From: Protaetiibacter intestinalis
GTDB lineage: Bacteria; Actinomycetota; Actinomycetes; Actinomycetales; Microbacteriaceae
Length of the DNA stretch: 64,000 nt
Direction: 5' to 3'
NCBI RefSeq assembly: GCF_003627075.1
Contig: NZ_CP032630.1
Coordinates: 558,001 to 622,000, forward strand
The notes under the pieces were generated by a model. The model searched no databases, had not been told where the DNA came from, and saw only the letters and a list, made by a program, of their open reading frames with translations. Shown here piece by piece: positions 36,864 to 44,740 of this stretch; within the stretch, counting starts at the first letter, position 1; every line of letters starts with the position of its first letter. The position numbers and the translations under genes are program-made.

Positions 36864-37442
36864 ATGAGCGACACCATCCGCGTCGTCGGGGTGAGCGGCA
36901 GTCCCACCGACCCCTCGCGCACCACCGCCCTCGTGCGCCGGGTCTCCGAGGCGTTCGCCGAGCGGCTCGGCGGCGAGGCGCAGGTGATCGAGCTCGCCAC
37001 GGTGCTCCCCGCGCTCGCCGCGGGCGGCCACCGCCCGAACCTGGGGCAGGCTGCGCAGGAGGCGCTCGACGCGGTCGAGACGGCGGATGTGCTCGTGGTC
37101 GGCTCGCCTGCCTACCGCGCCACCTACTCGGGGCTGTTCAAGCTGTTCTTCGACTACGTGGGGCAGTACGCGCTCGTCGACACCCCCGTCGTGCTGACCG
37201 CGACGGGCGGCTCCGACCGCCACGCGCTGCTCGTCGAGCACCAGATGCGGCCGCTGTTCGGCTTCTTCCAGGCGCTCACGCTGCCGCTCGGCATCTTCGC
37301 CAACGAGCGCGACTTCACCGACTACGTCGTCACGGGCGACGAGCTCGGCGAGCGCATCGAGACCTCGCTCTCGCGCGCCCTCCCCCTCGTGCGCAGCCAG
37401 CTCGCCGCGAACGCCGCCGCCCGCGAACCCCTGGTCGTCTAG
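36864..37442 (+). CDS. NADPH-dependent FMN reductase (CE1759-like)
   Basis: A 192-residue flavodoxin-fold reductase. The phosphate-binding loop GVSGSPTDPSRTTALV is followed by the conserved GSPAYRATYSGLFKLFFDYV and the flavin-contacting ATGGSDRHALLVEHQMRPLFG. It reduces FMN with NAD(P)H in the cytosol, often for a two-component monooxygenase or iron release. GGAGGAGA lies just before the ATG. The 194 bases upstream hold no other gene. Proximity to the siderophore reductase is suggestive only. Confidence 0.88.
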   Translation: MSDTIRVVGVSGSPTDPSRTTALVRRVSEAFAERLGGEAQVIELATVLPALAAGGHRPNLGQAAQEALDAVETADVLVVGSPAYRATYSGLFKLFFDYVGQYALVDTPVVLTATGGSDRHALLVEHQMRPLFGFFQALTLPLGIFANERDFTDYVVTGDELGERIETSLSRALPLVRSQLAANAAAREPLVV

Positions 37443-37461
37443 CAGCGCACGCCCGGCCTCT

Positions 37462-37551
37462 AGCCCGCGAAGCGGGCTCTGGACACATCCTCTGGCGATA
37501 CAGCTCGGCGCGAGCGAAGCGACCGCCGAGTCAGTGGAGGCACGAAGTGCC
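37462..37551. repeat. Three GAA-loop mini-hairpins between convergent genes
   Basis: AGCCCGC-GAA-GCGGGCT (37462-37478), CTCGGCG...GAGCGAAGC...CGCCGAG (37504-37530) and GGCAC-GAA-GTGCC (37539-37551) fill the gap between the FMN reductase and siderophore-reductase genes. All turn on a C-GAA-G loop. The first is a plausible terminator. Confidence 0.6.
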
Positions 37552-37553
37552 GA

Positions 37554-38354
37554 CTACATGTACGCCTTACCGAGCCGCCAATAGCCGACGAACGCGATCC
37601 GGTCCTTCGGCACGTGGTGCTCGGTGACGAGCCACCGCCGCAGCGACGTCGGCAGCGCCTGCTCGCCCACGAGGTAGGCGGTGAACGGCTCGTCCGGCAC
37701 GGGCGCCGCCTGCACCGCCGCGCGCACCGTGTCGCCCGCCTTCGCCCCGTCCTCGCGCACCACCCAGTGCACCTCGACCCCGTCGGGGGCGTCGTGCGGC
37801 TGGGCGTCGGAGGCATCCGGGATCTCGATCCAGGCCGCGCCGCGGTGGTGCCGCGGCAGCGAGCGCAGGATGCCGAGCACGGCCGGCAGGCCCGTGTCGT
37901 CGGCGACGAGCAGGTGGTGGTCGATGCCCTCGCGGAGGTCGTAGCCGGGTCCCTGGTCGATGATGGCGAGCCGCTCACCGGGCTGGGCGGCGCGGGCCCA
38001 GGGCGCGGCGACCCCGGCATCCCCGTGCACGACGAAGTCGATGTCGAGCTCGCGCTGCTCGCGGCGCAGCTCGCGCACGGTGTAGCAGCGCATGACGGGA
38101 CGGGCGCCCGCGGACATGCCCATGAACTTGAGGGTGCCGAGCACGTCGACCTTCTTCGGCAGCCGGCCGAGGGCGTCGTCGTGCGCGGGGCGCGGCAGGA
38201 AGAGCCGGAACCACTGGTCGAAGCCGTGGTCGGGGAACTCGGCGAGGTCGTCGCCGCCGACCGTCACCCGCACCATGTGGGGGCTCACCTGCTCGGTGCG
38301 CACCACCTCGAGCAGGGCGTGGGTGTCGTACTTACGGGCGTCGCGGAAGCTCAT
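37554..38354 (-). CDS. Siderophore-interacting protein (FAD/NADPH ferric-siderophore reductase)
   Basis: A 266-residue flavoprotein of the SIP family. The FAD motif RCYTVRE (about residues 89-95) lies in the N-terminal barrel, then comes the AAPWARAAQPGERL diphosphate segment typical of SIPs. The NADPH domain has LVADDTGLPAV and AYLVGEQ, and a C-terminal basic helix ends in FVGYWRLG. It would release iron from imported ferric siderophores in the cytosol. Its ATG overlaps the EcfT stop (ATGA): it is the last gene of the ECF operon, which ties that importer to iron. Confidence 0.92.
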   Translation of the reverse strand: MSFRDARKYDTHALLEVVRTEQVSPHMVRVTVGGDDLAEFPDHGFDQWFRLFLPRPAHDDALGRLPKKVDVLGTLKFMGMSAGARPVMRCYTVRELRREQRELDIDFVVHGDAGVAAPWARAAQPGERLAIIDQGPGYDLREGIDHHLLVADDTGLPAVLGILRSLPRHHRGAAWIEIPDASDAQPHDAPDGVEVHWVVREDGAKAGDTVRAAVQAAPVPDEPFTAYLVGEQALPTSLRRWLVTEHHVPKDRIAFVGYWRLGKAYM

Positions 38355-39166
38355 GGCAACTCCAGGGTGGGGATGGTGAGGAGGAGGGCGGCGGTCGCCG
38401 CCGGGACGAGGATCAGGTAGGCGATGTCGCGCAGCCGGAACGGCACGAGGTGCCGCTCGGTGCGGGTGCGGTGGGCGCCGAACGCGCGCGAGTCCATCGC
38501 GAGGGCGACCCGCTCGGCGTGCCGGATGGCGCCCGCCAGCAGCGGCACGGCGTAGCCGAACCAGCGGTGTACGGCCGCGATGGGCCCGCGTCCCCCCGTC
38601 ATGCCGCGCACCCGGTGCGCCTGGCGGATCACCTCGAGCTCGTGGGCGAAGCGCGGCACGAAGCGGAACGCCGCGAGCGCCGTGTAGCCGACGCGGTACG
38701 GCACCCGCAGCTGCTGCACGAGCGAGCGCGCCACATCCGGGCCCGTCGTGGTGAGGCCCGCGGTGAGCGACAGCACGACGATCGCGGCGAGGCGGAGGGC
38801 CGTCGCCGCGCCCACCTGCCACATGCCGAGCGTGAAGCGGTAGTCGCCCACGGCGAGCAGCACGACCGCGTCGTCGACGCGCGAGCCGTCGATCCACAGG
38901 CCGAAGCTGAGCGACAGCACGAGCGCGGTGAGCGGGATGGCGAGGAACAGCAGGGCGGCGCTGCGCGCGGTGAGCCGCGCCCCGACGAGCAGCAGGGCGT
39001 AGCCGAGTGCGGCGAAGGCGAGGGGGGTGGCGAGGTCGCGGCTGAACACGAGCGCGACGATGGCCGGCAGCGGGGCGGCGAGCTTGACGAGCGGGTTGAG
39101 GCCGTGCAGGAACCGCACGGCGCTCACGCGGGCGGCCGCGGCGTAGGGGTCGACGACGGCCGTCAT
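38351..39166 (-). CDS. ecfT: ECF transporter transmembrane component
   Basis: A 271-residue EcfT (CbiQ/YkoC-like) protein. It opens with FLHGLNPLVKLAA, the standard start of the family, and has five or six hydrophobic helices. Cytoplasmic coupling motifs are present as YRVGYTALAAFRFVP and AHRVRGM, followed by MDSRAFGA, which contact the ATPases. It connects the ATPase pair to the substrate-binding S component. Four-base overlaps with both neighbours place it in one coupled operon. Confidence 0.92.
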   Translation of the reverse strand: MTAVVDPYAAAARVSAVRFLHGLNPLVKLAAPLPAIVALVFSRDLATPLAFAALGYALLLVGARLTARSAALLFLAIPLTALVLSLSFGLWIDGSRVDDAVVLLAVGDYRFTLGMWQVGAATALRLAAIVVLSLTAGLTTTGPDVARSLVQQLRVPYRVGYTALAAFRFVPRFAHELEVIRQAHRVRGMTGGRGPIAAVHRWFGYAVPLLAGAIRHAERVALAMDSRAFGAHRTRTERHLVPFRLRDIAYLILVPAATAALLLTIPTLELP

Positions 39167-40878
39167 CCGCCCACCTCCGCGGACCGCTCGGGGGCGCCCG
39201 GCAGCTCGGCGAGCCGGGTGACGCCGCGCCACTCGGCGTGCCGCAGTCCGCGCATCGCTCGGGCGAGGGGCGGATGCCGCAGCCCGGCCTGCTCGAGCGC
39301 GTCGCCCGCCAGCACCTCGCGCGTCGTGCCGTGGGCGAGCAGCCGCCCCTCGCGCAGCACCGCGACGTGGCTCGCGTAGTCGGCGACGAGCTGCATGTCG
39401 TGGGTGACGACGAGCACCGTGGTGCCCTGCGCGTTGAGTCCCGCGAGCATGTCGAGCAGCTCGGCCGCGCGCTCCCGGTCCTGCCCGAAGGTGGGCTCGT
39501 CGAGCGCGAGCACGGGCGCGCCCGCGATGAGCGCCGCGCCCACCGAGAGGCGCCGCTTCTGCCCGCCCGAGAGCAGGAAGGGGTGCACCTCCCGCGCGTC
39601 GGAGAGTCCGAAGCGTTCGAGCACCCCGTCGACCCGGCGCGCGATCTCGGCCTCCGGCATCCGCTGCAGCTGGAGTCCGTGTGCGAGCTCCTCGGCGACG
39701 GTGTGGCGGATGAACTGGTGCTCGGGGTTCTGGAAGACGAAGCCGACGGTGCGCGCGAGGGCGCGCACGTCGGCACGGGCCGGGTCGAGTCCGGCGAGGT
39801 CGACGTGCCCGCGCGGCGGCGACTGCACGCCGGCGATCGCCTGCAGCAGCGTCGTCTTGCCCGCGCCGTTCTCGCCGACGAGCGCGAGGAACGCCCCCGC
39901 GTGCACCTCGAGGTCCACCCCGTGCAGCACGGCGCGGCGGCCGCGTTCCACGCTGAGCCCCGCGACCCGCACGACGACGTCGCCGGCGGATGCGACATCC
40001 GGCACCGCGCGCGGCGGCGGCAAAGCCGGCAGAGCGTCGAGGGCGGCCGTGAGCTCGCCGGGGGTCACCGGCAGCGGATCGAGGTGGAGACCGGCGTCCC
40101 GCAACCGCAGCCCCGCGAGGGTCGCGACGGGCAGCCAGACGCCGAGCGCGTGCAGTTCCTCGGCCCGGGCGCGCAGCACCTCGTCGACCGTGCCGTCGGC
40201 GGCGGTGCGCCCCGCGCGGTCGAGCACGACCACGCGGTCGACGAGCGAGACGGCGGCGTCGAGGTTGTGCTCGATGAGCACGATCGCCACCTCGTGCGCC
40301 GCGACGACCTCCGCGAGCGCCGCGTACACCTCCTCGATGCCGACCGGGTCGAGGTTGGCGGTCGGCTCGTCGAGCACGATGACGTGCGGGCGCATGGCCA
40401 GGGCGCAGGCGATCGCGAGCCGCTGCCTGCCGCCGCCCGAGAGCCGGTCGGGGCTCTCGGCGCGCCGCTCCCAGAGGCCGACGCGGCGCAGGGCCGCCTC
40501 GCCGCGGGCGAGCACCTCCTCCACCGGCACGAGCAGGTTCTCGGGGCCGAAGCACACCTCGTCGAGCAGCGTGCCCGTCACGAGCTGGCTGTCCGGATCC
40601 TGGAAGACCATGCCCACGTGCGCGCTGAGCGCGCCCGGCGTGGAGGCACGGGTGTCGATGCCCGACACGGTGACGACGCCTTCGAGGTCCGCGGGCACGG
40701 CGTGCGGCACGAGCCCGTCGAGGGCGAGGGCGAGGGTCGACTTGCCGGAGCCGGAGGGCCCGAGCAGCAGCACGACCTCGCCCGCGGCGACCGCGAGGTC
40801 CGCCCCGTCCGGGGTCCAACGGTCGCGACCGTCGTGGCGGATGCGCACCCCCGCGGCTGCGAGCGGCGGCGCGCTCAT
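39163..40878 (-). CDS. ECF transporter fused double ATPase (YkoD-like)
   Basis: A 571-residue protein with two ABC ATPase domains. Domain 1 (about 5-245) has Walker A GPSGSGKST, signature LSGGGRQRLA and Walker B VIVLDEPTANLD. Domain 2 (about 310-545) has GENGAGKTT, LSGGQKRRLS and LALDEPTFGQD. Both keep catalytic acids, so both should hydrolyse ATP. This fusion is the YkoD arrangement of ECF importers. It overlaps the S component and EcfT genes by four bases each. Confidence 0.93.
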   Translation of the reverse strand: MSAPPLAAAGVRIRHDGRDRWTPDGADLAVAAGEVVLLLGPSGSGKSTLALALDGLVPHAVPADLEGVVTVSGIDTRASTPGALSAHVGMVFQDPDSQLVTGTLLDEVCFGPENLLVPVEEVLARGEAALRRVGLWERRAESPDRLSGGGRQRLAIACALAMRPHVIVLDEPTANLDPVGIEEVYAALAEVVAAHEVAIVLIEHNLDAAVSLVDRVVVLDRAGRTAADGTVDEVLRARAEELHALGVWLPVATLAGLRLRDAGLHLDPLPVTPGELTAALDALPALPPPRAVPDVASAGDVVVRVAGLSVERGRRAVLHGVDLEVHAGAFLALVGENGAGKTTLLQAIAGVQSPPRGHVDLAGLDPARADVRALARTVGFVFQNPEHQFIRHTVAEELAHGLQLQRMPEAEIARRVDGVLERFGLSDAREVHPFLLSGGQKRRLSVGAALIAGAPVLALDEPTFGQDRERAAELLDMLAGLNAQGTTVLVVTHDMQLVADYASHVAVLREGRLLAHGTTREVLAGDALEQAGLRHPPLARAMRGLRHAEWRGVTRLAELPGAPERSAEVGG

Positions 40879-41453
40879 CCCTCGGATGCCGGGGGCGGCG
40901 TGACGACCGCACGCCGCGGGCGGGCCACGCCGGCCGCCTGCAGCCGCCCGGCGAGGAACTGCGCGAGCCAGGTGAAGAACGCGGCGCTCGCGAGCGTCAG
41001 CACGACGAAGATCGCGAGCACCCACCAGGCGAAGGCGCCCAGGTCGAAGCCGACGACGTAGAACGGGATGACGAGCAGCTGCGAGAGCGGGTGCGCGATC
41101 CAGAACATGCGTCGCGAGCCGAAGCGGTAGAGGGTGACGGCGAACGGCAGCTCGAGGATGAGCCCGAAGATGACCGTGCTCCAGATCTGCGCGACGCCGT
41201 ACGGGGTGAACGGTGCGTTGACGAGCGAGGCGACGAGGAGCGTGAACAGCCCGATGCCGGGAACCCGGAAGAGCACCTGGGAGAGCATCCCGGGCAGCAC
41301 CCAGAGGCCGAAGACCGCGACGATGATGAGGGTCGCGATCGGGGTCGTGTTGAGGGCGATGAAGAGCCAGTTGAGGGCGATCGCGAGCACGCCGCCGGCG
41401 GCGCCGATGGCGGCCGCGCTCAGGAAGACGCGGGTCGAGTAGGGGTTGCGCAT
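40875..41453 (-). CDS. ECF substrate-binding S component, YkoE-like (1)
   Basis: A 192-residue membrane protein with five or six helices. The block VFGLWVLPGMLSQVLFRVPGIGLFTLLVASLVNAPF resembles the YkoE family of S components, whose classic member imports the thiamine precursor HMP. Here the operon ends with a siderophore reductase and the promoter carries an IdeR-like box, so the cargo is more likely an iron chelate. It is the first gene of the operon. Start ATG at 41453. Confidence 0.85.
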   Translation of the reverse strand: MRNPYSTRVFLSAAAIGAAGGVLAIALNWLFIALNTTPIATLIIVAVFGLWVLPGMLSQVLFRVPGIGLFTLLVASLVNAPFTPYGVAQIWSTVIFGLILELPFAVTLYRFGSRRMFWIAHPLSQLLVIPFYVVGFDLGAFAWWVLAIFVVLTLASAAFFTWLAQFLAGRLQAAGVARPRRAVVTPPPASEG

Positions 41454-41471
41454 GACGGGTGGGTCCTTGAC

Positions 41472-41490
41472 TAAGGTAAGGCAACGCTAA
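41472..41490. promoter_or_regulatory. Candidate IdeR/DtxR iron box between divergent ECF genes
   Basis: TAAGGTAAGGCAACGCTAA matches about 14 of 19 positions of the actinobacterial consensus TTAGGTTAGGCTAACCTAA. It lies between the two S-component genes and next to TTGACT (41467-41472), a -35-like hexamer for the plus-strand gene. Iron-dependent repression of both sides is the expected consequence. Confidence 0.55.
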
Positions 41491-41532
41491 CTCTAGCGCG
41501 CCATCCGACCATCACGACCGAGGAGAACCCCC

Positions 41533-42135
41533 GTGGGCCGCTTCACGACCCGATACCTGTTGAGCTGCGCCGCCATCGGCGTCGCCGGCGGGCTGCTGCT
41601 GATCCCGGCGAACCTGTACGCCGCGACCGTCGCGAAGGGGGTGCCGCTGCTGTACGCGCCCGTGGTGGGCGTCTGGATCCTGCCGGTCGTCGTCGCGCTC
41701 GCCCTGCTGCGACGCCCGGGCGCCGGGGTGCTGAGCGCGCTCGTCGCGGGGCTCGTGACCATCCCGGCCTCGCCGAACGGCGCCGCCGCGGTCATCACGA
41801 TGCTCATGATCGGGGTGCTGCTCGAGCTGCCGTTCGCCGTGCTGCTGTACCGGCGCTGGCATCCGGCGATCTTCCTCTCGGCGGCCGTCGTGCTCGCGGT
41901 GCTCTACGGCTTCGTCACGTGGCGCAGCCTCGACGTCGCCTCCCTCGCCCCCTGGGCGCAGGCGACCTTCATCGCCCTGCTGCTCGTGAGCGCGGTCGTG
42001 GGCACGCTGCTCGGCCGGGCGATCGCGCGCGCCGTCGAGCGCACGGGCGTGACGCGCGGCATCTCGTACACCGGCCCGAAGCCGACGGCGGATGCCGCTC
42101 CCGCGGCTCAGTCGGAGGCCGTCGCCGGGCAGTAG
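41533..42135 (+). CDS. ECF S component, YkoE-like (2)
   Basis: A 200-residue membrane protein, clearly a paralogue of the S component encoded divergently. It shares the block YAPVVGVWILPVVVALALLRRPGAGVLSALVAGLVTIP and the following LLELPFAVLLYRRW. It has no ATPase or EcfT of its own next to it, so it presumably shares those encoded on the other strand. It starts at GTG 41533 after GAGGAGA. The C-terminus is a Pro/Ala-rich cytosolic tail. It may bind a second chelate or a different form of the same one. Confidence 0.8.
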   Translation: MGRFTTRYLLSCAAIGVAGGLLLIPANLYAATVAKGVPLLYAPVVGVWILPVVVALALLRRPGAGVLSALVAGLVTIPASPNGAAAVITMLMIGVLLELPFAVLLYRRWHPAIFLSAAVVLAVLYGFVTWRSLDVASLAPWAQATFIALLLVSAVVGTLLGRAIARAVERTGVTRGISYTGPKPTADAAPAAQSEAVAGQ

Positions 42136-42371
42136 AGCAGGGTGCGCCCGTCCTCGCTCGTACCCTTCGCGTGCTCCGACATGAGCGCGCCGCACAGCGG
42201 ACACGCGCGATCCCGGGCGGGCACCGGCGCGGGCTGGTCGTAGGGGCCGAGCGGGGGCGGACCGAGCCACGGGAAGAGCCGGCGGTTGAGGCGGTTGAAG
42301 AACCCGCCGCCCGCGAAGTCGTTGCCCCGGCTGAAGCCGTCGACGGACTCCTCGTCACGTCGTGTCGTCAT
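42108..42371 (-). CDS. Small putative zinc-ribbon protein
   Basis: An 87-residue protein with a flexible Gly/Phe/Pro-rich first half and a C-terminal CPLCG...LLYCP segment, three cysteines with nearby His in a zinc-ribbon-like spacing. Family not recognised. It overlaps the 3' end of the convergent S-component gene by 28 bases. Coding is supported by its ordered Cys pattern and normal composition; function unknown. Confidence 0.6.
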   Translation of the reverse strand: MTTRRDEESVDGFSRGNDFAGGGFFNRLNRRLFPWLGPPPLGPYDQPAPVPARDRACPLCGALMSEHAKGTSEDGRTLLYCPATASD

Positions 42372-42395
42372 CGCCGTCTCCCGCTCGTCACCCTC

Positions 42396-43166
42396 TCAGC
42401 GTACGAGCCAGCCGCCGTCGACGGGCAGCGTGACGCCGGTCACGTACGCCGAGGCGTCCGAGGCGAGGAACACGGCCGCGCCCGCGAGATCCCGCGGCCG
42501 CGCCCAGCGGCCCACGGGGATGCGCGGGGTGAGCGCCGCGATGCGCTCGGGGTCGCCGTCGGCGCCCAGGGTGAGCTCCGTCTCGACGTAGCCGGGGGCG
42601 ATCGCGTTGACGGTGACCCCGCGATCCGACCACTCGTTCGCGAGGGCGCGCACGATGCCGCCCACGCCCGCCTTGCTGGCGGCGTAGCCGACGACGTTGC
42701 GCCCGCCCTGGAACGCGTTCATCGAGGAGAGGAAGAGGATGCGGCCGTGTCCGCGCTCCAGCATGCCGCGGCCGAGCTCGCGGGCCAGCAGGAACGGCGC
42801 GTGCAGGTTCACCGCGAGCACGGCCTCCCACTGGGCGTCGCCGTGCGACTCGGCGGGGTTGCGCTCCGCGATGCCGGCGTTGTTGACGAGGATGTCGACG
42901 GGGCGGTCCAGGGTCGCGAGCTCGAGCAGCAGCGCCTCGACGCCGCGGGCGTCGGAGAGCTCGGCGGCGATCCCCGTGAACTCCCGGCCCGCGGCGCGCA
43001 CCGCGGCGCCCGTGTCGCCACCGTCGGGCGTCATCGTGCGCGAGACGCCCACGACATCCGCCCCCGCCTCGGCGAGTGCGACGGCGATCGCGGCGCCGAT
43101 GCCGCGGCTCGCCCCGGTGACCAGCGCGAGCCGGCCGTCGAGCCGGAAGTCGTCGAGGATGCCCAT
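42396..43166 (-). CDS. SDR-family oxidoreductase (KduD/gluconate dehydrogenase-like)
   Basis: A 256-residue classical short-chain dehydrogenase. The cofactor loop is TGASRGIGAA, then NNAGIAERNP, active-site Ser in LFLSSMNAFQG and YAASKAG (Tyr/Lys). It closes with GVTLPVDGGW. The best general match is the 2-deoxy-gluconate/5-keto-gluconate dehydrogenase group; the true substrate is unknown. It follows livF by 13 bases but also has its own leaderless TAGCCT. Its position at the end of the catabolic cluster suggests it oxidises an imported polyol or sugar acid. Confidence 0.88.
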   Translation of the reverse strand: MGILDDFRLDGRLALVTGASRGIGAAIAVALAEAGADVVGVSRTMTPDGGDTGAAVRAAGREFTGIAAELSDARGVEALLLELATLDRPVDILVNNAGIAERNPAESHGDAQWEAVLAVNLHAPFLLARELGRGMLERGHGRILFLSSMNAFQGGRNVVGYAASKAGVGGIVRALANEWSDRGVTVNAIAPGYVETELTLGADGDPERIAALTPRIPVGRWARPRDLAGAAVFLASDASAYVTGVTLPVDGGWLVR

Positions 43167-43172
43167 GGAGGA

Positions 43173-43178
43173 AGGCTA
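43173..43178 (-). promoter_or_regulatory. Leaderless -10 element (TAGCCT) of the SDR gene
   Basis: TAGCCT on the minus strand ends seven bases before the ATG at 43166. It sits in the 13-base gap after livF, so the SDR gene may be expressed separately from the transporter. Confidence 0.45.
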
Positions 43179-43179
43179 C

Positions 43180-43929
43180 TCAGACGACGCCGAGGTACTT
43201 GTTCTGCACGGCCTCGTCGTTCGCGATCTCGTGGGCGCTCAGGTCGGCGGCGATGCGCCCGTTCACCATCACGAGGATGCGGTCGCACAGCTCGGTCGCG
43301 AACCGCAGGTTCTGCTCGATGAGCAGCACCGCCTGCCCCTCGCTCACGAGTCGTCGGAACACCTCGGCGAGGTGGTCGACGACGGCGGGCGCGAGGCCCT
43401 CGCTCGGCTCGTCCATGACGAGCAGGCGCGGGTTCGACAGCAGGGCGCGGCCGATCGCGAGCATCTGCTGCTCGCCGCCGGAGAGCTCGGCGCCGCCGTT
43501 GCGGCGACGCTCGGCGAGCCGCGGGAACAGTTCGTACACCGCGGGCACGTCCCAGCGCGCACCCCGCGCGCGCTTGACCATCGTCAGGTGCTCGTGCACC
43601 GTGAGCGAGGGGAAGATCCGCCGACCCTGGGGCACGTAGCCGACCCCGGCGCGGTTGATCTGGTACGGCTGGCGCCCGACGAGCTCGCCGCCCTCGAAGC
43701 GGATCGAGCCGCTGCGCACCGGCAGGAAGCCGGCGATCGCGTTGGTGAGCGTCGACTTGCCCATGCCGTTGCGGCCGACCATCCCGAGCGGCTCGGTGCC
43801 CATCGAGAAGCTCACGTCCTGCAGCACGTGCACGCGCCCGTAGGCCACGTTGAGGTTCTCGACCTCGAACACGGTCGGCCCGGCGCCGGGCGAGGCGAGG
43901 GGGACGACGGGGTCAGGCGACGTCGGCAA
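43180..43929 (-). CDS. livF: Liv-type ABC importer ATPase (LivF-like)
   Basis: A 249-residue ATPase of the branched-chain amino acid/urea transporter class. It has Walker A GRNGMGKST, signature LSGGEQQMLA, Walker B LLVMDEPSEGLAP and switch IEQNLRFA, the LivF-type spelling. I start it at the TTG at 43929 because GGAGG lies five bases upstream inside livG and the frame overlaps the livG stop by 17 bases. With LivG it drives the LivH/LivM channel. Cargo is set by the binding protein and need not be an amino acid. Confidence 0.9.
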   Translation of the reverse strand: MPTSPDPVVPLASPGAGPTVFEVENLNVAYGRVHVLQDVSFSMGTEPLGMVGRNGMGKSTLTNAIAGFLPVRSGSIRFEGGELVGRQPYQINRAGVGYVPQGRRIFPSLTVHEHLTMVKRARGARWDVPAVYELFPRLAERRRNGGAELSGGEQQMLAIGRALLSNPRLLVMDEPSEGLAPAVVDHLAEVFRRLVSEGQAVLLIEQNLRFATELCDRILVMVNGRIAADLSAHEIANDEAVQNKYLGVV

Positions 43930-44674
43930 CGGAACCTCCCAGGTAGATCTCGCGGACCCGCTCGGAGGCGCGGATCTCGTCCGGCGTGCCCTCGAGGATC
44001 TTCTCGCCGTCGTGCATCACGATGACGCGGGTGGCGACCGCGAGGGCGATGTCCATGTCGTGCTCGATGAGCAGCAGGCTGATCTCCTGCGGCAGCTCGC
44101 GCAGCAGCGTCGTGAGGTGCACGCGCTCGGCGGGCGAGAAGCCGGCCGCCGGCTCGTCGAGCATGAGCAGCCGCGGCTGCAGGGCGAGCGCCATCGCGAG
44201 CTCGAGCTGGCGCTGCTCGCCGTGCGAGAGGTCGGCGACGACCGTCTCGTCGCGTCCCGCGAGCCCGACGCGCTCGAGCAGCCGCTCGACACGGTCCCAG
44301 CGCTCGCGTCCGAACCGGCTCGGTCGCAGCAGACCGCCGCGGAACTCGTTGCCGCCGAGGGCGATGAAGACGTTCTCGGCGGCGGTGAGCTGCTCGAACA
44401 GCCGCGAGGTCTGGAAGGTGCGGGCGAGGCCGCGTCGCGCACGACGCGAGGCGGACATCCGGGTGACGTCCTCGCCGAACAGCTCGATGCGTCCGGAGCT
44501 CGCCGGGAAGGTGCCCGCGATGCAGTTGAACAGCGTCGACTTGCCCGCGCCGTTGGTGCCGATGACGCTGATGCGCTCGCCGACACCGAGCGTGAGGCTC
44601 ACGTGCCGCATGGCCTTCAGGCCGCCGAAGTGCTTCGACACGTCGTCGACGACGAGGGCGGTGTCGGTGCTCAT
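43913..44674 (-). CDS. livG: Liv-type ABC importer ATPase (LivG-like)
   Basis: A 253-residue ATPase with Walker A GTNGAGKST, the LivG-specific RTFQTSRLFEQLTAAENV insert after the Q-loop, signature LSHGEQRQLE, Walker B LLMLDEPAAGFSP and switch IEHDMD. It pairs with LivF. It is separated from the upstream binding-protein gene by a perfect 32-base palindrome, which may lower its expression relative to the binding protein. Confidence 0.92.
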   Translation of the reverse strand: MSTDTALVVDDVSKHFGGLKAMRHVSLTLGVGERISVIGTNGAGKSTLFNCIAGTFPASSGRIELFGEDVTRMSASRRARRGLARTFQTSRLFEQLTAAENVFIALGGNEFRGGLLRPSRFGRERWDRVERLLERVGLAGRDETVVADLSHGEQRQLELAMALALQPRLLMLDEPAAGFSPAERVHLTTLLRELPQEISLLLIEHDMDIALAVATRVIVMHDGEKILEGTPDEIRASERVREIYLGGSVADVA

Positions 44675-44700
44675 CGCGATTCCCTTCGCGTGGATGGATG

Positions 44701-44732
44701 TCCCGGGCCGGATGCGCGCATCCGGCCCGGGA
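44701..44732. terminator. Perfect 32-base palindrome between binding-protein and ATPase genes
   Basis: Sixteen-base arms meet with no loop sequence (TCCCGGGCCGGATGCG and its complement). Located just after the binding-protein stop, it is in the usual place for an mRNA-protecting or attenuating hairpin that keeps binding protein in excess over ATPases. Confidence 0.6.
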
Positions 44733-44740
44733 CCGGGGGG

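Noticed and set aside
41454-41532. TPP riboswitch for the YkoE-like genes
   Set aside because: The gap is 79 bases and lacks the conserved CUGAGA and ACCUGA thi-box segments.
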